Of a stretch of DNA of 43,759 nt, positions 7,426-13,268 are shown one piece after another. Below the pieces are notes generated by a model that saw only the letters and a list, made by a program, of their open reading frames with translations, did no database searches and was not told the origin of the DNA. The DNA is taken from positions 1 to 43,759 of the forward strand of contig JAQWKF010000075.1 of assembly GCA_029247985.1 (NCBI GenBank). The letters are read 5' to 3'. This stretch comes from Flavobacteriaceae bacterium. GTDB lineage: Bacteria; Bacteroidota; Bacteroidia; Flavobacteriales; Flavobacteriaceae. Every line of letters begins with the position of its first letter. Positions within the stretch are counted from its first letter, which is position 1. The position numbers were made by a program, and so were the translations under genes.

Positions 7426-7450
7426 AGATCAAACACAAAAAAATAGAAAA

Positions 7451-7918
7451 ATGAAAACAGCTAAAATCACCCTTATACTTGCTGCAATGGCCGTTGGTCA
7501 GTTCGCAGTAGCACAAGACAGAGCACAGGAAAAAGAAAAAATCTACACCCCTGAGCAGATTGAAATGTTAAAAGCACAAAAAGCTGCAGTGAAAGAAAAT
7601 CGCGAAGAATTTAAAAGTTCACTTACCGATGAGCAACTTGCTATTATGCAGAACAAAGAGCTTAGCAAAGAAGAACGTAGAGAAGCACTAAGTGCAAGTT
7701 TTTCTGATGCGCAAAAAGCGATGATGGAAGCCAATCGCAGTGAAATTAAAGCCTTAAGAGATGCTTTCCGCGCAACCATTACAGACGAACAAAAACAGGT
7801 GATGAAAGAGCGCAGAAAAAAAATAAAAAAGCGCTTAGTAAATATGAAAGACCGCAAGGAACAGCTTAAAGAACGAAAAGAAAATATTAAAGAGAGAAGG
7901 AAAAAGAAAAAAGGATGA
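7451..7918 (+). CDS. Secreted Spy/CpxP-like basic coiled-coil protein with internal repeat
   Basis: A 155-residue protein with a signal peptide (residues 1-21, cleavage after AVA). The mature part is almost wholly helical and charged. Two similar blocks, about residues 32-68 and 84-120, share [YF][TS]xxQxxM, then RxxF[KR]x[ST][LI]TDEQ and a final M. The LTDEQ and ITDEQ motifs recall the LTxxQ motif of periplasmic Spy/CpxP chaperones. The last 37 residues are extremely basic, ending ERRKKKKG. A periplasmic envelope-stress chaperone or metal/stress sensor is a reasonable inference, supported by the sigma-type promoter upstream. Homology to Spy rests on the short motif and composition only. Confidence 0.65.
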   Translation: MKTAKITLILAAMAVGQFAVAQDRAQEKEKIYTPEQIEMLKAQKAAVKENREEFKSSLTDEQLAIMQNKELSKEERREALSASFSDAQKAMMEANRSEIKALRDAFRATITDEQKQVMKERRKKIKKRLVNMKDRKEQLKERKENIKERRKKKKG

Positions 7919-7920
7919 GA

Positions 7921-7939
7921 ATGGGGGCTTTGCCCCTAT
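7921..7939 (+). terminator. Intercistronic hairpin, possible attenuator or stability element
   Basis: An 8-bp stem (7921-7928 with 7932-7939; GGGGC-TTT-GCCCC core, one G-U pair) with a three-base loop, between the Spy-like stop and the barrel ATG at 7951. The bases after it are AT-rich but not a clean T run. It may lower barrel expression, stabilise the upstream mRNA or occlude the start region. Confidence 0.4.
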
Positions 7940-7950
7940 TATCTATTTTA

Positions 7951-8799
7951 ATGAGAAAACTAAAATTTATTGTAGCATGCATTCCAGCTTTGGTCTTAGC
8001 GCAAGAGCGCGTTAAGTCCGAAGCTGATGCCATTTTAGATGAACTCTTCCCCACAGACAGTTTGACGATTGAATCCATGGTGCTTGATCTTAAAAAGCAA
8101 GATTTTCTTTACATCAACACGCTTTACAATACCAAAACACTCTTTTCGGGACGTGATTTTGGGGTTGAGCAGTACAGTTTTTTTCCGGCCATTAGCTATA
8201 TAGACTCGAATAACTTTTTTTTAAATATAGGTTCGGGTTATTATAGCGAGGTTGATCCACAGTGGGATTTTATCACCTTTAGCGGTGGTTACTCAAACTA
8301 CTTAAACAAGAAAAAGTCGATTTTAGCAACGGGAGTCTATTCCTATACCACCTTTACAGAAGACGTTGCAGATCTTAACAATCAACGTGTTTCACTCAGC
8401 TTAAGTTATCGCGCTAAGTGGTTTAGAAACACACTTTCTGGCGGTTATTTATTTGGGGGGAACCGTTCAAGTTATTTATCCAACAACACCTACTTCAACA
8501 TTGATCTGTTAGAAAGCAAATCGCTAGATATATCCATTGAACCTAGGGTTGGTATCTTTTGGGGAAATCAAACGGTAACTGAATTGGTACGCATTGGCAC
8601 TTTTCAATTCCAAGAAGTAAGTACCGATGTGTTCCAGCTTTTGAATACAGAAGTGAGTATTCCGATCGCATTTGATTTTGGTAAATGGGATTTTGAAATT
8701 GACTACACCTATGCAATGCCAAATGCCCTTCCTGGTGAAGACAAACCAAACAACAACGGCTATTTTTCTATTTCCTTAGGTTACTTGATTGGGCTATAG
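7951..8799 (+). CDS. Predicted outer-membrane beta-barrel protein
   Basis: A 282-residue protein with a short signal peptide (MRKLKFIVACIPALVLAQ). The N-terminal 50 residues are soluble, and the rest consists of alternating-hydrophobicity strands rich in Tyr, Phe, Gly, Ser and Asn, ending in an amphipathic strand YFSISLGYLIGL. It looks like a small barrel of roughly 10-12 strands with no plug domain. The ATG at 7951 gives a normal signal peptide; an in-frame ATG at 7915 overlaps the upstream stop by ATGA and would add 12 residues. Its place after the sigma factor, anti-sigma candidate and Spy-like gene suggests an envelope-stress output. Its 3' end overlaps the DinB-like gene by 6 bases (CTATAG). 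Confidence 0.75.
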   Translation: MRKLKFIVACIPALVLAQERVKSEADAILDELFPTDSLTIESMVLDLKKQDFLYINTLYNTKTLFSGRDFGVEQYSFFPAISYIDSNNFFLNIGSGYYSEVDPQWDFITFSGGYSNYLNKKKSILATGVYSYTTFTEDVADLNNQRVSLSLSYRAKWFRNTLSGGYLFGGNRSSYLSNNTYFNIDLLESKSLDISIEPRVGIFWGNQTVTELVRIGTFQFQEVSTDVFQLLNTEVSIPIAFDFGKWDFEIDYTYAMPNALPGEDKPNNNGYFSISLGYLIGL

Positions 8800-9291
8800 T
8801 CCGCAAAGTTTAAGGTGGTGCTCTAAATGAAGTTTGATAAATTTCTGAGTTAAGCTTTTGTTTAAACGCCCTATGAACAGATGCTTAAAAATTCCTTTGC
8901 GAGCTGCGGTTTCAGGGAGTGCTGCAAAAAACAAATCAGCTTCTTCTCGGGTTTTAGAAAGGCGCTCATATAAATCCTTTTGATCCATGTTTTCGGGGAA
9001 TACCTCCACTATTTTTGGCGCTTTAACTTTTAACAATCCTAATTTTAATAGTGCAAAAAAAAGGATGAATCGCAATCGGGTTAACAAACGTACGTTTTCC
9101 AAAGCCTGTAGGTCTTGAGTTTTAAGCTTAATGTAGGCTAACACACCTCTTTCTACCAACCAGCAATGATATAGATGCTGCAATACACTCCATTTTCCTT
9201 CAATGGGTGCTCGTAAGTCTTCATCTGAATAAGCTGCAAGCTTTTGTTGCAATGCCTCTACAGAAACGAAACGATTAGAAAAGGTATACAT
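8794..9291 (-). CDS. DinB-like four-helix-bundle protein
   Basis: A 165-residue soluble helical protein. The N-terminal GKWSVLQHLYHCWLVERGV (His39, His42) and the C-terminal KLHLEHHLK (His155, His158, His159) match the DinB/YfiT superfamily, in which three His or equivalent residues bind a metal in a four-helix bundle. Members include thiol-dependent transferases and many uncharacterised stress proteins; the substrate here is unknown. A hydrophobic stretch (LLTRLRFILFFALLKLGLL, about residues 69-87) is probably a buried helix but could associate with membrane. It starts 2 bases after the cupin gene ends, so the two form an operon, and it converges on the barrel gene. Confidence 0.75.
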   Translation of the reverse strand: MYTFSNRFVSVEALQQKLAAYSDEDLRAPIEGKWSVLQHLYHCWLVERGVLAYIKLKTQDLQALENVRLLTRLRFILFFALLKLGLLKVKAPKIVEVFPENMDQKDLYERLSKTREEADLFFAALPETAARKGIFKHLFIGRLNKSLTQKFIKLHLEHHLKLCGL

Positions 9292-9293
9292 TT

Positions 9294-9776
9294 TTATCTT
9301 CCAAAATCATCAGAAACCCTAACAATATCGTCCTCATCAGATGGGTTTTCGGGATCTGTGTGTTGCCATATTTCTGCCACCAAGGCACGCGAAGACAACC
9401 CTACTAAACGATGTCGTTCACCCTGTTTTAATCGAACTTGATCGCCCTCATTTAGCACTTCTAGTTCGCCTATATCGTCGGTATCAGAGCGTATGATACC
9501 AGCAGTTCCTCTATAAACACGCCATATTTCAGCACGTCTGTGATGGTATTGCCATGACAGTCTTACGTCAGGTGAAACAATCAATATTTTAGGACTTAGT
9601 TTTCCTCCAATACGAATTGAATCCACATCTAATCCAGAAAAAAACTGATTGGCAAAGTCTTGTGCTTGTGCCTCATCTACAACCAGAAAACCGCCCCATG
9701 GACGCGAAAAATCATGCGCTACCACATTGAAGCCTAACGACTCGATATGAGACTTAATTTGTTCGAATGATTCCAT
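9294..9776 (-). CDS. Cupin, type II mannose-6-phosphate isomerase-like
   Basis: A 160-residue protein. Residues 70-160 match the C-terminal mannose-6-phosphate isomerase domain of the type II (GDP-mannose pyrophosphorylase-linked) enzymes: WQYHHRRAEIWRVYRGTA with metal ligands at about His78/His79 and Glu83, a GERHRL block with His122, and the closing DEDDIVRVSDDFGR. It stands alone without the pyrophosphorylase half and has its own N-terminal 65 residues. A sugar-phosphate isomerase role is plausible but unproven. The frame could start at 9836, but the ATG at 9776 is preferred; a TATCTTTG box at 9792-9799 would lie inside the longer form. Confidence 0.8.
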   Translation of the reverse strand: MESFEQIKSHIESLGFNVVAHDFSRPWGGFLVVDEAQAQDFANQFFSGLDVDSIRIGGKLSPKILIVSPDVRLSWQYHHRRAEIWRVYRGTAGIIRSDTDDIGELEVLNEGDQVRLKQGERHRLVGLSSRALVAEIWQHTDPENPSDEDDIVRVSDDFGR

Positions 9777-9791
9777 TGTAATAATTTGAAT

Positions 9792-9799
9792 CAAAGATA
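9792..9799 (-). promoter_or_regulatory. -7 box upstream of the cupin-DinB operon
   Basis: Perfect TATCTTTG, 15 bases before the ATG at 9776. No convincing -33 box. Confidence 0.5.
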
Positions 9800-9865
9800 C
9801 AGTAAGACAAAGAATTGTTACACCATAGTGGAACAAAATTTATATATTGAAGAAATTTTAACTAC

Positions 9866-10756
9866 ATGTTCGAGCTGTTCTATGCAAAACTTTTGGATGA
9901 AAAAACCAAAAAGTTAAGTGAAAAATTCATCATAAATCTTGCCATTGTAAGCTTTTTGCTTCACTTGGCTGTGATTACGCTAAACGACCTTGGCCTTCTT
10001 GGAATTGCCATCACAGGCGAGTTGTTTACGAATCCTATTTCGGCTATATATACACCATTCTCCTTTATCCTTGTTTATGAGGTATACTTGCTGATTTATT
10101 ATTTACCAAAGTCGATGACCATCTATATTGGAAAGCAATATGAAATCATCATGCTTATCGTCATTCGAAGATTGTATAAAGATTTATCCAACATTTCGTT
10201 GGATGGCAACTGGTTTGAAAGTGCACAAAACCTGCAATTTATATATGACATCATTGCTACTGTGATCCTGTTTTTACTTATTCACTTTTTTTACAGCATG
10301 AATAAGTTTAGGGTAAGAAAACTATTAAAGTTAACCGAAACTCGTCCGGAACTTGTTCGTTTTATCAAGTTTAAGAAATCATTGGCTGTTTTGTTGGTGC
10401 CAACATTCATCATCATCGCATTGTTCAATGTATTCGAATGGGCATCGCAAGTATCTGAACTTGAGCAAGGAATTGCTTCAGGGCTTGACGTTAATGCAGT
10501 ATTTTTTGATGACTTCTTTACCGTGTTAATTTTGGTAGATGTGCTTTTGGTGTTGTTTTCATTTGCACATACGGATAAGTTCAACAAGGTTATTCGCAAC
10601 TCTGGATTTGTAATCTCGACCATTTTGGTCAAGTTATCCTTTAGCGTTTCAGGGCTTCAAAATGTATTGCTTATTATTTCAGCAGTTGCCTTTGGGGTTA
10701 TTATCCTCTGGATTCACAAATTGTTCGAGAAAAATAAATTACCTGCCAATTATTAA
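9866..10756 (+). CDS. Integral membrane protein of unknown function
   Basis: I do not recognise a family. The 296-residue protein has about seven hydrophobic segments: near residues 24-45, 58-80, 92-100 (short), 128-146, 173-193, 211-233, 245-262 and 264-284. A cytoplasmic-type N-terminus (EKTKKLSEKF) precedes the first, and a charged linker (RVRKLLKLTETRPELVRFIKFKK) separates two halves, so it may be a two-bundle protein. There is no signal peptide, catalytic motif or transporter signature. It starts 89 bases from the divergent cupin gene and ends immediately before the 3' end of the candidate 6S RNA on the opposite strand. Real coding sequence is supported by length and regular membrane topology. 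Confidence 0.7.
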   Translation: MFELFYAKLLDEKTKKLSEKFIINLAIVSFLLHLAVITLNDLGLLGIAITGELFTNPISAIYTPFSFILVYEVYLLIYYLPKSMTIYIGKQYEIIMLIVIRRLYKDLSNISLDGNWFESAQNLQFIYDIIATVILFLLIHFFYSMNKFRVRKLLKLTETRPELVRFIKFKKSLAVLLVPTFIIIALFNVFEWASQVSELEQGIASGLDVNAVFFDDFFTVLILVDVLLVLFSFAHTDKFNKVIRNSGFVISTILVKLSFSVSGLQNVLLIISAVAFGVIILWIHKLFEKNKLPANY

Positions 10757-10930
10757 AAAACCTACCCCAGGCAAGTTTTGCATAAACTCGAATTAAACAT
10801 GTTTGAGGCTACCTGTGTGTTTAAGGATCCGCATAAAACGGCTTGCTTGTGCACCCAAAACTCACCTCTTCGAATTAAATTAGCGTTGAGTTTATCAAAA
10901 AATGTACCTTATGTAGGGTAGGTATTTTTG
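10752..10930 (-). ncRNA. ssrS: Candidate 6S RNA (6S-Flavo type)
   Basis: This 178-base gap downstream of zapA has no ORF but folds, on the minus strand, as one long imperfect hairpin. An outer stem ACCTACCC (plus 10916-10923) pairs with GGGTAGGT (plus 10760-10767). An inner stem ATAAACTC pairs with GAGTTTAT (plus 10783-10790 with 10887-10894). A terminal arm has CCG-TTTTATG-CGG at its tip, and large unpaired strands lie between the arms. A U run follows the 3' strand (10754-10759). 6S RNA mimics an open promoter and sequesters the housekeeping RNA polymerase holoenzyme; the 6S-Flavo class is known in flavobacteria, and zapA-6S adjacency is known in proteobacteria. Exact ends are estimates. 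Confidence 0.72.
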
Positions 10931-10934
10931 GTAT

Positions 10935-11219
10935 TTAGGAAGCTAATTGCTCCGTTAAATACTTTGATAAAAGTACAATTTTTTTGTGAACATCGCTTTG
11001 CGATGTCGTATTGGCGTCTGCTTCCTTACTGGACTGTACAGCAATTTGAAGGGCACACATGGCCAAAACGTCTTGCTTGTCTTTTACTGCATAGTTTTTT
11101 TCAAAATGATCTACCATCACATTTAGGCTTTTTGCAGCTTCACGTAGAATAGCCTCTTCGCCTTCTGGTACACTTAATGGATATACCCTATCGGCAATAG
11201 AAAGTTTAATTTTTTGCAT
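10935..11219 (-). CDS. zapA: Cell division protein ZapA
   Basis: A 94-residue protein with the ZapA pattern: N-terminal beta-strand IKLSIADRVYPLSV, then EGEEAILREAAKSLNVMVDHF and the C-terminal helix with QDVLAMCALQIAV. ZapA binds FtsZ filaments at midcell and promotes bundling. Length is normal. Its start overlaps the stop of the coiled-coil gene upstream by one base (TGATG), and a candidate 6S RNA follows directly. Confidence 0.9.
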   Translation of the reverse strand: MQKIKLSIADRVYPLSVPEGEEAILREAAKSLNVMVDHFEKNYAVKDKQDVLAMCALQIAVQSSKEADANTTSQSDVHKKIVLLSKYLTEQLAS

Positions 11220-11521
11220 CAGTCCTCTATTTTAATTTGCGCAATACAAGCATCTACTTCGCTTATTAACGCATCTATGTGGTGTAAGGTGCGCTTTTTA
11301 GCTGCGGTATTGTCCGTTTTCATGCCTTGAACGGATTTCAAGGCTTCGTATTTTTCTTTCCACTCTTGCGCATCTTCTTGCTTAACCTTAAGTTTAGATT
11401 GGACCTCAAGTAAAGAAGCTTCTAAAGCAGCTTTTGATTGCTGCAATTGATGCATTTTTTCAACCAACTCATGAAGTTGATTTTCTAATTTATCCAAAAC
11501 AGCGGTAGTGGCGTTGTCCAT
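11219..11521 (-). CDS. Coiled-coil protein upstream of zapA (ZapB-like)
   Basis: A 100-residue protein with no signal or membrane segment. Residues 5-65 form a heptad-rich coiled coil (LDKLENQLHELVEKMHQLQ and on), followed by a basic hinge (AAKKRTLHH) and a C-terminal helix. ZapB, the ZapA partner in proteobacteria, is a small coiled coil of similar size, so a division role as ZapA partner is a reasonable inference from position; sequence homology to ZapB cannot be claimed from a coiled coil. It is the first gene of the unit and has a two-part Bacteroidota promoter upstream. Confidence 0.75.
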   Translation of the reverse strand: MDNATTAVLDKLENQLHELVEKMHQLQQSKAALEASLLEVQSKLKVKQEDAQEWKEKYEALKSVQGMKTDNTAAKKRTLHHIDALISEVDACIAQIKIED

Positions 11522-11537
11522 TTAATTAAATTCCTTT

Positions 11538-11569
11538 CAAATGTACCTAAGCTATTGACATTTAACAAA
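11538..11569 (-). promoter_or_regulatory. Promoter of the coiled-coil gene-zapA operon
   Basis: TACATTTG (11538-11545) preceded by TTTG (plus 11566-11569) with a 20-base spacer: a full match to the Bacteroidota TTTG-N19±-TAnnTTTG promoter. The -7 box ends 16 bases before the ATG at 11521. Confidence 0.7.
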
Positions 11570-11599
11570 TTCCCATTCTCAATTTGCTTCATAATATTT

Positions 11600-11607
11600 T
11601 ACCTTTG
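11600..11607 (+). promoter_or_regulatory. -7 box upstream of the M23 peptidase gene
   Basis: Perfect TACCTTTG ending 5 bases before the ATG at 11613. TTTG at 11583-11586 is too close (13 bases) for a standard -33 box. The transcript may be leaderless. Confidence 0.55.
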
Positions 11608-11612
11608 AAAAC

Positions 11613-13268
11613 ATGAAACGCTCAATCTTACTATCCACTTTGTTAGTAATACGCTTTATTTATGCGCAATACTACCGCTCACCCGTCGACATCCCTATTC
11701 AATTGTCTGGAACATTTGCAGAACTTCGAGGTACACATTTCCACGCAGGAATTGACATTCGCACCCAAGGCAAAGAAGGATTGCCATTACGTGCCGTTGC
11801 AAACGGCTATGTGTCGCGTATTAAAATTCAACAAGGCGGTTATGGAAAAGCTGTGTACATCAATCATCCCAATGGCGTGACTAGTGTTTATGCGCATCTG
11901 CAACGCTACAGTCCAGATATTATACAACATGTTCGTAAAAAACAATATGAACAAAAAAGCTACACTGTTGAGTTTTATCCTGAGCCTGATCAAATGCCCA
12001 TAAAAAAAGGAGCACTTATTGGATATTCAGGGAATACTGGCTCGTCTTTTGGCCCTCACCTACATTTTGAGCTCAGAACAAGCGTAAACCAAATTCCATT
12101 CAATCCGCTACTTGTCAATAGCAATATCGCAGACACACGAAAGCCCATAATAGTACAACTTATTGGCTATCCCATTGATGGTGTTATCAATAGATCAGAA
12201 GAGCAAATTCAGTTGCCCATAACCCAAAAGAATGATAGTGTATATATTGCCGATAAGGTTACGGCCATAGGAACTATTGGTTTTGGTATAGAGCATTTTG
12301 ACAGGCAAAATGATTCTTTTTTTAAAAATGGTGCCTTTAAAATTGATGCCACTCTTGACAGCACCCCACGATTTAAAATTCAATTTGACACACTCTCATT
12401 TGACGACACCATTGAAATGCACAAGTTAATAGACTATCCGCTATATGTAGACGCAAATAAGAAAGTGATGCAACTTTTTAATTCCCATAAAACACCCGTT
12501 GCCTTTGCCAAGTACACAAACAATGGTCTTATTGATGTTGAAGCGGGTGCGCAGTTAACATATACCGTAAAGTTGCGCGATGTCGCTGGTAATAAGGTGT
12601 ATTTACACATACCCATAGAAGGAAAAGCTGAAGAAGTGTGGGTGACAAAAAAATCTCCACTGCCAGGAAAAATGATTTATCCCAAAAGGGATTATATGTT
12701 CGAGTTACAAGACTACAGCTTGTATATAAACCAAAAAACCTTTAGTCAACCCACCCCGCTAAACATTGAAATGGACGGAGACACACTCAATATCTCTAAC
12801 GATTACGCTTATTTTGAAAAGCCATACACATTAACATTGGAAAAAGAAAATACACCCAAAGGAGCTTATTTGGCCTTGAAGCGGAGTAAGCGCTGGGGGT
12901 ATGTGGCAAATAAAAACAAGAAAGGACAGTTTTCGGCAAAGCTGAAAAGTACAGGAGCTATAACGGTACTGATTGACAGTATCCCTCCTACTATTGTAGA
13001 CCAAAAGAAAATCAGTGATCGGTGGATTTCACTTGTAAAAGACATCCGCTTTACGATAGATGACAAAGGCGCTGGAATAGATCGCTATGAGGGCTATTTA
13101 AACGACAAATGGGTTCTGTTTGAATACGAGCAAAAGAAAAAAGAACTCACATTTCGATTTCGAGATCCTATAAAACTTAAAAAAACAAAACATAAATTAA
13201 AGCTAATTGTTTGGGATAAAGTCGGTAACAATACTACATTTGAAACAACGTTTTATCGTAAAGAATGA
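11613..13268 (+). CDS. Secreted M23 family metallopeptidase
   Basis: A 551-residue protein with an N-terminal signal peptide (about residues 1-18). The LytM/peptidase_M23 domain spans about residues 38-165 and is complete: zinc ligands His44 and Asp48 in HFHAGIDIR, YAHL near 93-96, and HLHFE at 149-153. Such enzymes cut peptidoglycan cross-links or peptides in the periplasm. The remaining 380 residues are beta-rich, with repeated TIDD/VWDKVGNN-type segments resembling Ig-like domains, perhaps for substrate or envelope binding. The stop overlaps the TonB-dependent receptor start by ATGA, so the two are co-expressed. Confidence 0.9.
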   Translation: MKRSILLSTLLVIRFIYAQYYRSPVDIPIQLSGTFAELRGTHFHAGIDIRTQGKEGLPLRAVANGYVSRIKIQQGGYGKAVYINHPNGVTSVYAHLQRYSPDIIQHVRKKQYEQKSYTVEFYPEPDQMPIKKGALIGYSGNTGSSFGPHLHFELRTSVNQIPFNPLLVNSNIADTRKPIIVQLIGYPIDGVINRSEEQIQLPITQKNDSVYIADKVTAIGTIGFGIEHFDRQNDSFFKNGAFKIDATLDSTPRFKIQFDTLSFDDTIEMHKLIDYPLYVDANKKVMQLFNSHKTPVAFAKYTNNGLIDVEAGAQLTYTVKLRDVAGNKVYLHIPIEGKAEEVWVTKKSPLPGKMIYPKRDYMFELQDYSLYINQKTFSQPTPLNIEMDGDTLNISNDYAYFEKPYTLTLEKENTPKGAYLALKRSKRWGYVANKNKKGQFSAKLKSTGAITVLIDSIPPTIVDQKKISDRWISLVKDIRFTIDDKGAGIDRYEGYLNDKWVLFEYEQKKKELTFRFRDPIKLKKTKHKLKLIVWDKVGNNTTFETTFYRKE

